From an uncultured Bacilli bacterium (GTDB lineage: Bacteria; Bacillota_I; Bacilli_A; RF39; UBA660), in contig CAKOPK010000001.1 in NCBI GenBank assembly GCA_934099115.1, positions 1 through 64,000 of the forward strand: a DNA stretch of 64,000 bases. Reading direction: 5' to 3'. The notes beneath the pieces are model-generated. The model did not search any database and was not told the origin of the DNA. It saw only the letters and a program-made list of their open reading frames with translations. The position numbers and the translations under genes were made by a program. Shown one piece after another: positions 18,920 through 27,853 of the stretch (the stretch's first letter is position 1; each line of letters opens with the position of its first letter).

Positions 18920-19471
18920 ATGAATGAAAACGGAAATTATGATTCAAAATTAATGCCACTATCTAATGAAACTGATTTAAGAATAGCACAAGAAAAAATA
19001 TTAAATGAAGTTCCTTTAACAATGAAAGAAAAAATGATTTTAGGACGTGATCACCCAATTAAAATCATTGATGGCTATGAATTAAAATCAGATTGTGTAT
19101 ATAGAGCAATTAGTGAAGAATTATATAATAAATATTTAGAATTAGGATTTATATATGGTATTGATGAAAATGATGAATATGTAGAATATATTGAAGGTGG
19201 GAAAACATTTAATAATAATAGAGGTGTTGATTGGTATCTTGGTGGTGCATGTTTAAGATATGGAAACGTTATAATTGAATGTCCTGCAAGTTTTGAATAT
19301 TTTCAACCAGCATATGATAATGGATGTCATTTATCTATAGACCCAACTGTTAGGCATATGAAATCATCTGGATATAATAATCCTGTTCCTATGAATATGA
19401 TTAAATTAATAAAACACCCAAGCATTCCTATTGATGTTAATGAATTAGAAAACAATTATAAAAGTAGATAA
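18920..19471 (+). CDS. Hypothetical protein linked to the P-type ATPase
   Basis: 183 residues, soluble, no signal peptide. Clear conserved-looking blocks are CVYRAISEELYNKYLELGFI, RGVDWYLGGACLRYG, VIIECPASFEYFQPA and HMKSSGYNNPVPMNMI. I do not recognise the family. The first block, an Arg in a VYR strand followed by a helix, loosely recalls ADP-ribosyltransferase-like folds, but nothing more supports that. A GGAG site precedes the ATG and the gap to the ATPase is only 9 bases, so the two are almost surely one operon under the XRE operator. A stem at 19480-19507 and a terminator at 19512 close the unit. Confidence 0.65.
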   Translation: MNENGNYDSKLMPLSNETDLRIAQEKILNEVPLTMKEKMILGRDHPIKIIDGYELKSDCVYRAISEELYNKYLELGFIYGIDENDEYVEYIEGGKTFNNNRGVDWYLGGACLRYGNVIIECPASFEYFQPAYDNGCHLSIDPTVRHMKSSGYNNPVPMNMIKLIKHPSIPIDVNELENNYKSR

Positions 19472-19479
19472 AAAAAAAT

Positions 19480-19507
19480 TTATTAAATGATTAAAATCAT
19501 TTAATAA
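19480..19507 (-). terminator. Inverted-repeat terminator, minus direction
   Basis: An 11-base-pair perfect stem (TTATTAAATGA with TCATTTAATAA) around a six-base loop. The long A-run lies on its left, so it becomes a T-run for minus-strand transcripts coming from the 20 kb region. It may also fold in the plus-strand ATPase transcript. Confidence 0.5.
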
Positions 19508-19511
19508 TCGC

Positions 19512-19538
19512 CAAACACTTTGTGTTTGTTTTCTTTTG
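19512..19538 (+). terminator. ATPase operon terminator
   Basis: A seven-base-pair stem (CAAACAC with GTGTTTG) and a three-base loop, followed by TTTTCTTTT on the plus strand, 40 bases after the end of the ATPase partner gene. Confidence 0.65.
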
Positions 19539-19549
19539 TATTATAATTT

Positions 19550-19823
19550 ATGAGCATAATTAGTTTATTTAATTCTGAAAAAGAATTGTTAGAAATCTTT
19601 CTTAAAAATAAATATTTTAAAATACGAGATATCTTTCAAGATTACTGGTATGATTTTTTAAATTTTGCAAATAAAAAAAACTATTCGTTATTATGGTATT
19701 TATTCTTCTAAAATTCATCATCTTTATCAAACTTGTAAGTTATTAATTGATACTTTCTCTCGTGATCATTTAAAATGTCCTAATTGTGGTTCTATCATGA
19801 AATTTGAATATGGTTTTACTTAA
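19550..19823 (+). pseudogene. Remnant of an IS91-like transposase
   Basis: Two pieces of one transposase in different frames. An open stretch from ATG 19550 (53 codons) contains LKNKYFKIRDIFQDYWYDFL, like the N-terminus of IS91-type Y1 transposases. It then shifts frame at an A-run near 19673 to a piece reading KTIRYYGIYSSKIHHLYQT and LKCPNCGSIMKFEYGFT, ending at TAA 19821-19823. IRYYG...CPxCG is typical of the C-terminal end of this family. The whole catalytic centre is missing, so this is an internally deleted, dead copy. The IS91 assignment is from memory of the family's end motifs. Confidence 0.55.
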
Positions 19824-19833
19824 TTTTAGAAAG

Positions 19834-20063
19834 ATGTTATTTATGAAAAGTAAAAATCCTAAAGAAATTGAATTTATTTGTCCCAAGTGTAAAACTATAG
19901 AAAGGATCCCTACCGAGATAGTAGAAATGCTTGATTTTGCTGATCAAATAGATGTAGATACTTCTATCCTCCTAGATTTGACTGCCAATTCCGTGAAGGA
20001 AAAATGATTCCTATTTACTATATTGGTGTAAATGGTAAAATATACGAATATAAAGAAAATTAG
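19834..20063 (+). pseudogene. Frameshifted small zinc-ribbon protein
   Basis: Starts at ATG 19834 (or 19843, MKSKNPKEIEFICPKCKT) and reads to about residue 45 (FADQIDVDTS). It then needs a frame change near 19968 to continue as PPRFDCQFREGKMIPIYYIG and GKIYEYKEN, ending at TAG 20061-20063. The CPKC pair and the later C-x-x-R position (expected C-x-x-C) suggest a two-knuckle zinc ribbon in which one Cys is also lost. It follows the transposase remnant directly and was probably an accessory gene of the same element. The 680-base interval 19472-20152 holds only these remnants and terminators. Confidence 0.5.
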
Positions 20064-20152
20064 ATTTAATTTTTTTTAAATTAAAAATTGGATGTTTTTA
20101 TAAAGTGTAACCTTTGTCAAGGACTAAATAAAAAAGAGAATTAGAAAATCCT

Positions 20153-20386
20153 CTATTTATCTTTAATTAATGGTTCATCAAAATCTTCATTCGTATAAGC
20201 TTCTACGGATGGATGAACTATTTTTTCGTCTTGATTAACCATGTTTTTTATTGGTTTTATTTTTGGTGTTTCTATTTTAGGTGTCGTAATATCTACTAGA
20301 TATCCAATTAAAGCAAAAATTATAATTAATGCAATTACTAGAAACCAAATATAATTATTTAATAGAAATTCTACTAATACATTCAT
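20153..20386 (-). CDS. Small single-pass membrane protein
   Basis: 77 residues. One membrane segment (about residues 10-31, IWFLVIALIIIFALIGYLV) followed by a charged cytoplasmic or external tail with a Pro/Lys-rich repeat (TPKIETPKIKPIKN) and an acidic end. A GGAGGA ribosome binding site lies upstream. Same strand as the DUF3048 gene, 34 bases downstream of it, so probably co-transcribed. No family recognised. Confidence 0.55.
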   Translation of the reverse strand: MNVLVEFLLNNYIWFLVIALIIIFALIGYLVDITTPKIETPKIKPIKNMVNQDEKIVHPSVEAYTNEDFDEPLIKDK

Positions 20387-20420
20387 GACATCCTCCTAAC
20401 TTAAACTTATGTTTTTTATT

Positions 20421-21491
20421 TTAAGATATACCTATATTTCCTGTTTTTGGTACAATATGAATCCAAGTATTTCCGTCGTTTACTGTTATTTCTGTTCCAT
20501 CTTTATAACGATATACTGTTTGTTCTGTCCTGCTTTTCTTTTCCCATGTAATAGGCATTGCTACTCCGCCAGTTATAAAATATCCTTCGCCGCTTCCAAT
20601 ATTATCTATTTCTTGACGGCCTTTTCCTCCACCAACAATTGTGCTGTTAGCAACTTGATAAGTAATAATATTTTTTACAGTATACTGTTCTTTTGTAACA
20701 TAGTCTACATGAGCTTTATTATTTACTGATTGTTTATAGACATTTGCACTTTCATCATATACATAGTTTGTAACAAAACCATTAGAATATTTTAAATCTA
20801 ATTTAGTTGCAGTCATTCTTCCTTCAATTTTGGTAGTATCAATATTTGTTGCACTATAATTTAATAATAAATCTTTGTTTGTCTCTGTTCTATAATTTAG
20901 TTTTTTTACTAGCTTGCTCATTTCTTTTAGGTTGACGAATCCTGTATGTTCACTACTTACAGGTAATTTTTGTCTAAAGAAATATGGTGAGCCATAAGTT
21001 AGACCATTAATATTATTCACTTTAAGTGTTGATATATCACTTTGGGCTTGTGGGCTCCATCCCCAGTGTACATAGTATGCATCATTTTCTAATGCATAAT
21101 CTAGATAGTAATGTCTTGCACTTCTTACACTTCCGACTACTTCTGGAGTTTTATCTTTAAATAAAGCCATGTAGCGAGTAATACCACCTTCTACTACTAT
21201 TTCATATACTAAATATGCATCTTGTAAACCTGTATGATAGGGTCTTGCTACCCCTAAATTATTTATCATTACTGCATATGGCCTAGTTTTACTGTTTTTA
21301 TTAACAATTTGAACCTCTGGTACTGTTGGGTCTTTTTCTTCTTCTTGATTTTTTTTCTTTTCACTTTTATTATTTTCATGTGTAGGTTTATCTTTTGATA
21401 ATAAGCTTACGCCTATGATACTACCTCCAATCAAAAATGCACCTATAACTAAAATAATTATTAGATTTTTCTTGTTTAATTTTCTTTTCAT
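20421..21491 (-). CDS. DUF3048 (YerB-like) membrane-anchored protein
   Basis: 356 residues. N-terminal anchor (about residues 9-31), a charged low-complexity linker (about 33-58, rich in Lys and Glu), then DUF3048: KTRPYAVMINNLGVARPYHTG, YEIVVEGGITRYMALFKD, VGSVRSARHYYLDYA. The C-terminal DUF3048 portion follows (TVYRYKDGTEITVNDGNTWIHIVP). The family is common in Bacillota (B. subtilis YerB), is thought to be surface-located, and has no settled biochemical role. No lipobox Cys is visible, so anchoring is by the N-terminal helix. Confidence 0.85.
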   Translation of the reverse strand: MKRKLNKKNLIIILVIGAFLIGGSIIGVSLLSKDKPTHENNKSEKKKNQEEEKDPTVPEVQIVNKNSKTRPYAVMINNLGVARPYHTGLQDAYLVYEIVVEGGITRYMALFKDKTPEVVGSVRSARHYYLDYALENDAYYVHWGWSPQAQSDISTLKVNNINGLTYGSPYFFRQKLPVSSEHTGFVNLKEMSKLVKKLNYRTETNKDLLLNYSATNIDTTKIEGRMTATKLDLKYSNGFVTNYVYDESANVYKQSVNNKAHVDYVTKEQYTVKNIITYQVANSTIVGGGKGRQEIDNIGSGEGYFITGGVAMPITWEKKSRTEQTVYRYKDGTEITVNDGNTWIHIVPKTGNIGIS

Positions 21492-21551
21492 ACTTCGTAC
21501 TCCTTATATATTAAGTATATCATTTAATAATTAAAATGTAAATTTAAAATC

Positions 21552-21578
21552 AAAAAAAGAACCCATTTCTGGATTCTT
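21552..21578 (-). terminator. tuf terminator
   Basis: An eight-base-pair stem on the minus strand (AAGAATCC with GGGTTCTT, one G-T pair) and a six-base loop, followed by seven T, 13 bases after the EF-Tu stop. Confidence 0.8.
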
Positions 21579-21590
21579 ATTTATTTTAAA

Positions 21591-22760
21591 TTACTCAATG
21601 ATTTCTGATACTACACCAGCACCAACAGTACGTCCACCCTCACGGATAGAGAATTTTGTACCATTTTCTAGTGCAACTGGAGCGATTAATTCAACAGTCA
21701 TGTCTACGTTGTCGCCTGGCATAACCATTTCAACACCAGCTGGAAGTTCAATAACACCTGTAACATCAGTAGTTCTGAAGTAGAATTGAGGTCTGTAATT
21801 TGAGAAGAATGGAGTATGACGTCCGCCTTCTTCTTTACTTAAGACATAAACGCTAGCTTTGAATTTATGATGAGGAGTAACACTTCCTGGTTTAGCAAGA
21901 ACTTGTCCACGTTCAACTTCGTCACGGTTAATGCCACGTAATAATACACCAGCATTATCTCCAGCTTGAGCGAAGTCTAATGATTTACGGAACATTTCAA
22001 TACCTGTAGCAACAGTTTTCTTTGTAGGTTTTAAACCAACAATTTCAACTTCGTCGTTAAGTTTTAATTGTCCACGTTCAACACGTCCTGTAACAACAGT
22101 TCCACGTCCTGAAATTGTGAATACGTCTTCAATACTCATTAAGAATGGTTTATCAGTGTCTCTAACTGGAGCGTCGATATAAGAATCAACAGCAGCGATT
22201 AAATCACGAATTGATTGAGCAGCAGCTTCATCACCTTCTAGAGCTTTTAAAGCTGAACCACGGATAATAGGACATTCAGAATCATATCCATATTCTCCTA
22301 ATAATTCTCTGATTTCCATTTCTACTAAGTCTAATAACTCAGGGTCATCAACTTGGTCACATTTGTTCATGTATACAACAATTTTAGGTACACCAACTTG
22401 ACGTGATAATAAGATATGCTCTCTTGTTTGAGGCATTGGTCCATCAGCAGCACTAACTACTAAGATAGCACCATCCATTTGAGCTGCACCTGTAATCATG
22501 TTTTTAACATAGTCAGCATGGCCTGGGCAGTCAACGTGAGCATAGTGACGTTTGTCAGTTTCATACTCAACGTGTGAAGTATTAATAGTAATACCTCTTT
22601 CTCTTTCTTCTGGAGCTTTGTCGATATTTGCATAGTCAACAAACTCTTTACCAAAATATTTTGTAATAGCAGCAGTTAAAGTTGTTTTACCATGGTCAAC
22701 GTGTCCAATAGTACCAATATTAACGTGCTCTTTAGTACGGTCAAATTTTTCTCTTGCCAT
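21591..22760 (-). CDS. tuf: Elongation factor Tu
   Basis: Delivers aminoacyl-tRNA to the ribosome with GTP. 389 residues from the ATG at 22760 ([10 protein letters not shown]), placed by AAAGGAG upstream; the earlier ATG at 22778 overlaps that site. G1 [10 protein letters not shown]3 DCPGHADY, G4 NKCD and the G5 region GSALKAL are intact, followed by domains 2 and 3 ending in [16 protein letters not shown]. Internal codon use shows the more GC-rich, favoured codons typical of a highly expressed gene. It has its own promoter downstream of fusA. Confidence 0.98.
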   Translation of the reverse strand: MAREKFDRTKEHVNIGTIGHVDHGKTTLTAAITKYFGKEFVDYANIDKAPEERERGITINTSHVEYETDKRHYAHVDCPGHADYVKNMITGAAQMDGAILVVSAADGPMPQTREHILLSRQVGVPKIVVYMNKCDQVDDPELLDLVEMEIRELLGEYGYDSECPIIRGSALKALEGDEAAAQSIRDLIAAVDSYIDAPVRDTDKPFLMSIEDVFTISGRGTVVTGRVERGQLKLNDEVEIVGLKPTKKTVATGIEMFRKSLDFAQAGDNAGVLLRGINRDEVERGQVLAKPGSVTPHHKFKASVYVLSKEEGGRHTPFFSNYRPQFYFRTTDVTGVIELPAGVEMVMPGDNVDMTVELIAPVALENGTKFSIREGGRTVGAGVVSEIIE

Positions 22761-22790
22761 AATTTTTTCTCCTTTCATATGTACAATATT

Positions 22791-22819
22791 ATTTTATCTA
22801 ATGCTTGAACTTTTTTCAA
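22791..22819 (-). promoter_or_regulatory. tuf promoter
   Basis: On the minus strand TTGAAA (22814-22819) and TAAAAT (22791-22796) are 17 bases apart, in the fusA-tuf gap. The -35 sits in a small hairpin (CTTGAA with TTCAAG), so a weak attenuator may end part of the fusA transcript while tuf is restarted from here. Confidence 0.65.
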
Positions 22820-22848
22820 GTATTATTTGACTTTATGTGTGTTAAATT

Positions 22849-24921
22849 TTAGTTAACACTGTTTTTCTTGATGATTTCTTCAGCGATTGATTTTGGTACT
22901 TCTTCATAATGGTCTAATGTCATTGTAAAGTTACCACGGCCTTGAGTATTACTACGTAAACTTGTAGCATATCCAAACATTTCTGCTAAAGGAACCATTG
23001 CTTTAATAGATAAAGCATTTCCACGAGACTCTTGTCCCATTGGGCGCCCTCTTCTTGATGTTAAGTCTCCCATAACATTTCCCATGTATTCATCTGGAAC
23101 AATTACTTCAACATTCATAATTGGTTCTAGTAATACTGGATTACATTTCTTTTTAGCTTCTTTTAAAGCCATAGAAGCAGCGATTTTGAAAGCCATTTCT
23201 GATGAGTCTACATCATGGTATGAACCATCAAATAATGTTGCTTTTACGTCTACCATTGGATAACCTGCTAGGATACCACCAGCCATAGCTTCTTGTAATC
23301 CTTTATCAGTTACTGGAATATATTCACGAGGAACTACACCACCAACGATAGCATCAACGAATTCATATCCTTTTTCTGGATTTGGTTCAAATTTAACCCA
23401 AACATGTCCATATTGTCCACGTCCTCCAGATTGTTTAATGTATTTACCTTCGCATTCAGCAGCAGTCTTAATTGTTTCACGGTAAGCAACTTGTGGTTTA
23501 CCTTTATTACAATCAACATTAAATTCTCTTTTCATACGGTCAACAATAATGTCTAAGTGTAATTCTCCCATTCCAGATAAAACTGTTTGCCCAGTTTCAT
23601 GGTCTGTTTTTACTCTAAGAGTTGGGTCTTCTTCAACTAATTTACTAATAGCTAAAGCCATTTTGTCTTGGTCATTCTTGCTCTTTGGTTCGATTGCAAT
23701 ATCGATAACTGGAGCTGGGAATTCCATACCTTTCATGATGCATGGATGTTTTTCATCACATAATGTGTCTGCAGTTGTTGTATTTTTTAAACCAACAGCA
23801 GCAGCGATTTCTCCTGCATAAACCTCAGTAATTTCTTTTCTTTGGTTAGCATGCATTTGTAGGATACGACCAATTCTTTCTTTTTCTCCTTTTGTACTAT
23901 TTAAAACGTATGAACCGCTTGTTAATACTCCTGAATAAACACGGAAGAATGATAATCTACCTACGAATGGGTCAGTCATAATCTTAAATGCTAAAGCAGT
24001 GAATGGTTCAGAATCACTTGGATGACGTTTTACATCATTACCATCTTTATCAGTACATAGAATTGCTTCTATATCTGTTGGAGCTGGTAAATAATCTATA
24101 ACTGCATCTAGTAATGCTCTTGTTCCTTTGTCATCTAAAGCATCTGAACATAATACTGGGAAGAATTCAACTGATAATGTAGCTTTTCTGATAGCAGATT
24201 TTAATGCACTTTCAGAAATTTCTCCACCATCAAGATATGTCATCATTAGTTCTTCATCAAAATCAGCGACTGCTTCAATTAATTTTGTTCTATATTCATT
24301 TGCTTTGTCAGTCATATCACTTGGTATAGCAATTTCATTTAGGTTTTGTTGCTCTGTATTATCATATTGGTAAGCTTTCATAGTTACTAGATCAATATAT
24401 CCATTGTATTCTGATTCAGCACCAATAGGTAACATGATAGGAGCTGCATTAGCACCTAAACGGTCTTTAATAGTTTTTAAACTGTAATAGAAGTCAGCAC
24501 CCATTTTGCACATTTTGTTAGCACAAATCATTCTTGGTACTTTGTATTCATTCGCTTGTCTCCATACAGTTTCGGTTTGAGGTTCAACACCTGCTTGAGC
24601 ATCAATAAGAGCAATAGCTCCGTCTAATACTCTTAAACTTCTTTGAACTTCGATTGTAAAATCTACGTGTCCTGGAGTATCAATGATATTTAAGCGATAT
24701 CCTTTCCAGTGGCATGTTGTTGCAGCACTTGTAATTGTGATACCTCTTTCTTTTTCTTGAGCCATCCAGTCCATTTGAGATTCACCTTCGTGAGTCTCTC
24801 CGATTTTATGAGTTATTCCTGTTAAGAATAAAATTCTTTCAGTAGTAGTTGTTTTTCCAGCATCAATGTGAGCCATGATACCAATATTTCTTATTTTATC
24901 AATTGTAACATCTCTTGCCAT
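22849..24921 (-). CDS. fusA: Elongation factor G
   Basis: GTPase that drives translocation on the ribosome and helps recycling. About 690 residues from the ATG at 24921 ([12 protein letters not shown]). G1 AHIDAGKTT, switch [10 protein letters not shown] and G4 ANKMCK are present; the usual NKxD is here NKMC, with Lys following, a change worth checking. Domains II-V follow, with the domain IV loop near [11 protein letters not shown] and TSRRGRPMG. The rpsG stop TAA (24927-24929) lies just before the start; only a weak site is visible, so it is likely coupled to rpsG translation. Confidence 0.97.
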   Translation of the reverse strand: MARDVTIDKIRNIGIMAHIDAGKTTTTERILFLTGITHKIGETHEGESQMDWMAQEKERGITITSAATTCHWKGYRLNIIDTPGHVDFTIEVQRSLRVLDGAIALIDAQAGVEPQTETVWRQANEYKVPRMICANKMCKMGADFYYSLKTIKDRLGANAAPIMLPIGAESEYNGYIDLVTMKAYQYDNTEQQNLNEIAIPSDMTDKANEYRTKLIEAVADFDEELMMTYLDGGEISESALKSAIRKATLSVEFFPVLCSDALDDKGTRALLDAVIDYLPAPTDIEAILCTDKDGNDVKRHPSDSEPFTALAFKIMTDPFVGRLSFFRVYSGVLTSGSYVLNSTKGEKERIGRILQMHANQRKEITEVYAGEIAAAVGLKNTTTADTLCDEKHPCIMKGMEFPAPVIDIAIEPKSKNDQDKMALAISKLVEEDPTLRVKTDHETGQTVLSGMGELHLDIIVDRMKREFNVDCNKGKPQVAYRETIKTAAECEGKYIKQSGGRGQYGHVWVKFEPNPEKGYEFVDAIVGGVVPREYIPVTDKGLQEAMAGGILAGYPMVDVKATLFDGSYHDVDSSEMAFKIAASMALKEAKKKCNPVLLEPIMNVEVIVPDEYMGNVMGDLTSRRGRPMGQESRGNALSIKAMVPLAEMFGYATSLRSNTQGRGNFTMTLDHYEEVPKSIAEEIIKKNSVN

Positions 24922-24926
24922 AACAA

Positions 24927-25394
24927 TTACCATCTATAGTGAGCAAATGCTTTATTTGCTTCAGCCATCTTGTGAGTGTCTTCACGTCTTTTAACTGCCC
25001 CACCAACACCATTTGAAGCGTCGATAAGTTCGTTTGCAAGATTGATAGCCATTCCCTTTCCATTTCTTGTTTTTGCATAATTTACAATCCAACGTAATGC
25101 TAGAGTTTGTTTTCTCTCTTCAGTAACTTCTACTGGTACTTGGTAGTTTGAACCACCTACACGGCGAGATTTTACTTCTAGTTGAGGTTTTACATTTTCT
25201 AGAGCTGCATTGTAAACTTCCATTGGGTCTTTGCCAGTTTTTTCTTTAATGATATCAAATGCTTCATAAAGAATATTTTCTGCTGTTCCCTTTTTACCAT
25301 CTCTCATAATTCTGTTTACTAGTTTTGTAACTGTTTTTGAATTATATATTGGATCTGGTAAAACGTCTCTTTTTATTGCACGTCTCTTACGCAT
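24927..25394 (-). CDS. rpsG: Ribosomal protein S7
   Basis: 155 residues, normal length. Binds the 3' domain of 16S rRNA and starts assembly of the small-subunit head. Conserved features: basic N-terminus [15 protein letters not shown], the [20 protein letters not shown] helix, the beta-hairpin with [14 protein letters not shown], and the C-terminal [15 protein letters not shown]. Part of the str operon rpsL-rpsG-fusA; AGGAG precedes the ATG. Confidence 0.98.
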   Translation of the reverse strand: MRKRRAIKRDVLPDPIYNSKTVTKLVNRIMRDGKKGTAENILYEAFDIIKEKTGKDPMEVYNAALENVKPQLEVKSRRVGGSNYQVPVEVTEERKQTLALRWIVNYAKTRNGKGMAINLANELIDASNGVGGAVKRREDTHKMAEANKAFAHYRW

Positions 25395-25412
25395 AATTAT
25401 TCTCCTTTCTTA

Positions 25413-25826
25413 TTATTTTTTAGGTCTTTTTGTTCCATATTTACTACGTCCTTGTTTACGGTTATTTACTCCTTGAGTATCTAACGTTCCACGAATAATA
25501 TGATAACGAACACCGATTAAGTCTTTAACACGTCCACCACGTACTAATACTACGCTATGTTCTTGTAAATTGTGTCCTTCTCCTGGAATGTAGCAATCTA
25601 CTTCTTTACCGTTTGATAGTCTTACACGAGCATATTTACGTAATGCTGAGTTTGGCTTCTTAGGTGTTTTTGTTCCAACACGAGTACAAACACCACGTTT
25701 TTGAGGTCCCTTTGTATCTGTTGCTTTTCTTGTCATTGCATTATAACCTACATTTAAAACTGGAGATTTACTCTTTTTTGTTTTGTTCTTTCTGTTTTTC
25801 TTTACTAGTTGATTTATTGTTGGCAT
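25413..25826 (-). CDS. rpsL: Ribosomal protein S12
   Basis: 137 residues from the ATG at 25826 ([10 protein letters not shown]), with GGAGGGAGG upstream. Decoding-centre protein that contacts A-site codon-anticodon pairing. The loops [19 protein letters not shown] and [23 protein letters not shown] carry the residues known from streptomycin-resistance studies; Lys at KKPNS and KDL are the sensitive (wild-type) forms. First gene of the str operon, preceded by a structured leader. Confidence 0.98.
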   Translation of the reverse strand: MPTINQLVKKNRKNKTKKSKSPVLNVGYNAMTRKATDTKGPQKRGVCTRVGTKTPKKPNSALRKYARVRLSNGKEVDCYIPGEGHNLQEHSVVLVRGGRVKDLIGVRYHIIRGTLDTQGVNNRKQGRSKYGTKRPKK

Positions 25827-25835
25827 AATATCCTC

Positions 25836-25902
25836 CCTCCTATTAACACACATCCTGGTGTATCAGATTTTCTATTAAATTAGGTTCTACCTAGGCAGAA
25901 CC
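25836..25902 (-). promoter_or_regulatory. Structured leader of the rpsL operon
   Basis: Two stem-loops lie between promoter and rpsL on the minus strand: GGTTCT with AGAACC around CCTAGG-type sequence (25883-25902), and ACAC with GTGT around CAGGAT (about 25846-25862). They could serve autoregulation by S7 or S12, or only transcript stability. The pairing is visible; the role is a guess. Confidence 0.35.
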
Positions 25903-25922
25903 ACAATTTAAAATGCACAATT

Positions 25923-25952
25923 AATATAACATTATAGTATATGAAAAGTCAA
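25923..25952 (-). promoter_or_regulatory. Promoter of the rpsL-rpsG-fusA operon
   Basis: On the minus strand TTGACT (25947-25952) and TATATT (25923-25928) are separated by 18 bases, with a second TATAAT-like hexamer between them. It lies about 100 bases upstream of rpsL. Confidence 0.6.
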
Positions 25953-25996
25953 GTGTTTTTTGACATAAAAAATATGTTTTTGACATTAAAAACATA

Positions 25997-26896
25997 TTAA
26001 TTACTTTTTTGGTTATTTGCTTCATTTATATGAATGGAAGCAGTTGCTCCTTCACTGGCTGCAGTTATTAACTGATAGATTTCTTTTTTGGTAACATCAC
26101 CACTTGCATAAACTCCGGCAATGTTGGTTTCTTGTTTTGCGTTAATTAAAATATAGCCATCTTCCATTTTTAGATTCGTATTCTTTAAAAAATTTGTATT
26201 AGGAGTAGAGCCAATATATATAAATAATCCTTCGACATTTAGTTCTTTACCACTTTTTAATTTTACTTTTGTTAATTTTTCTTCTACAGTCTTTAATTCT
26301 ACTATCTCATCATTTAATATTAATTCTATGTTAGGTATGTTTTTTACTTTGCTTATAGTATCTTCTTTTCCTCTAAAGCTGTCTCTTCTATGTATTACAT
26401 ATACTTTATGAGCTAGTTTTGCTAAATAAATACTTTCGCTTAAAGCACTTTCGCCTCCACCTACTACAGCAATATCTTTGCCTTTATAGAAATGTCCGTC
26501 GCATAAAGCACAGGTACTGATTCCCCTACCTACTAGTTTTTCTTCATTCTTTAAACCTAGAGGTTTGGGAATACGACCTGTTGCTATTAGAAGATACTTG
26601 CTTTGATAGACGTTATTTTTCGTTTTAATTGTTTTTATTTTTTCTAAGATAACATCTGTTACTTCTTCTAATTTATAGGGTATTCGATATTCGTTTACTT
26701 CTTCTAGTAAATTCATAGCAAAATCAGGGCCGCTTATTTCTTTTATTCCTGGATAATTACTAATTGTAGAAATTTTATTTAATGTTCCTCCGGGTGCACT
26801 ACCATCAAGCATTAATACTGATAGTCCGGCTTCTTTTGCATAAATAGCTGCACTTATTCCAGATAAACCCATTCCAATTATTATTAAATCATACAT
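25997..26896 (-). CDS. trxB: Thioredoxin-disulfide reductase
   Basis: 299-residue FAD/NAD(P)H enzyme that reduces thioredoxin. N-terminal dinucleotide motif GMGLSGISAA (residues 8-17), the redox pair in STCALCDGHFYKGKDIAVVGGG (CALC rather than the usual CATC), NADPH-binding GGGESALSE with HRRDSFRGKE, and the C-terminal FAD motif GVYASGDVTKKEIYQLITAASEG. The HRR...R pattern favours NADPH over NADH. Slightly short for the family (about 310). It directly follows lgt with a 2-base gap, a common pairing in Bacillota. Confidence 0.92.
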   Translation of the reverse strand: MYDLIIIGMGLSGISAAIYAKEAGLSVLMLDGSAPGGTLNKISTISNYPGIKEISGPDFAMNLLEEVNEYRIPYKLEEVTDVILEKIKTIKTKNNVYQSKYLLIATGRIPKPLGLKNEEKLVGRGISTCALCDGHFYKGKDIAVVGGGESALSESIYLAKLAHKVYVIHRRDSFRGKEDTISKVKNIPNIELILNDEIVELKTVEEKLTKVKLKSGKELNVEGLFIYIGSTPNTNFLKNTNLKMEDGYILINAKQETNIAGVYASGDVTKKEIYQLITAASEGATASIHINEANNQKSN

Positions 26897-26898
26897 AT

Positions 26899-27711
26899 TT
26901 ATCCCCCTATTCTATTCTTATTTATATCATTATATAAGTTTTCATATTTACCTTTTTTATATAAATAAATTAAATACATGAGTGAACCTATAAATAATAT
27001 AGCTGATAATACTTGTGCTACTTTAAAGCCACCTAGCATTAGAGAGTCTGTTCTCCAACTTTCAATAAAAAATCTTCCAAAACTATACCACATTAGATAA
27101 ACGCAAGTAATAGTTCCAACTTTTATATACTTGTTCTTACGTATTATTATAAGCATTAAAAAGCCTAGTATACACCATAAACTTTCAAAATAGAATGTTG
27201 GTAAATAGTAAGTGCCACCAATATTCATTCCCTTAATAATAAATTCTGGTACATGTAAACTTTTTAAATGAGCATAGGTTGTTGCAAAGCCATGAGCTTC
27301 ACTGTTAAAAAAATTCCCCCATCTTCCTATTCCTTGAGCCAAAATTACTGCTGGAGCACATATATCTAAGATTTTTAAAAAATTTATTTGTTTCTTAGAA
27401 GTATAAATATAAACTGTTAGTATACCTGCGATTAAACCACCATGGATTGCTAATCCACCATTCCAAATTGCTAATATTTCTAAAAGATTATATTTGTAAT
27501 AAGATAAATTAAATAATACATAGTAGAGTCTTGCTCCTAATATGCCAAATATTATGGCGTAGAAACACATATCGAAGATTGTATCTTTTGAAATATGAAA
27601 TTTTTTGGCTTCTCTTATAACCAAATTTATTCCTATGATTATTCCTATTAAAATCAAAAAAGAATACCATTTAATTTCTAGATGAAATATTGTAAACATT
27701 ATTGGGTTCAT
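26899..27711 (-). CDS. lgt: Prolipoprotein diacylglyceryl transferase
   Basis: Membrane enzyme that moves diacylglycerol from phosphatidylglycerol to the lipobox Cys of prelipoproteins. About 270 residues from the ATG at 27711 (MNPIMFTIF), which has AGAAGGA upstream; the longer frame has no good site. About seven membrane segments. Motifs: the HGGLIAG strand with its His (WNGGLAIHGGLIAG), the Lgt signature RWGNFFNSEAHG, and the later GRFFIESWRTDSL. Co-transcribed with trxB. Confidence 0.96.
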   Translation of the reverse strand: MNPIMFTIFHLEIKWYSFLILIGIIIGINLVIREAKKFHISKDTIFDMCFYAIIFGILGARLYYVLFNLSYYKYNLLEILAIWNGGLAIHGGLIAGILTVYIYTSKKQINFLKILDICAPAVILAQGIGRWGNFFNSEAHGFATTYAHLKSLHVPEFIIKGMNIGGTYYLPTFYFESLWCILGFLMLIIIRKNKYIKVGTITCVYLMWYSFGRFFIESWRTDSLMLGGFKVAQVLSAILFIGSLMYLIYLYKKGKYENLYNDINKNRIGG

Positions 27712-27853
27712 TATTTTCCTTCTTTCTATTTTATTATACTTAATAAAGTTATAAAAGTAAATAAACTTATTCAATTAAGTTTTTGTGCTTAATAGTGTAG
27801 TTGGCTTAATTTTTTAATGTGGTCGTGATATTAATAAGAAAAGAGAGGTAAAA

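Noticed and set aside
20409..20729. Plus-strand open frame of 106 codons rich in Phe, Tyr and Cys
   Set aside because: Antisense to the DUF3048 gene and without a ribosome binding site.
23460..23490. TTTCACG sequence as a possible parS site
   Set aside because: Only half of the palindrome is present; it lies within fusA and lacks the GTGAAAC half.
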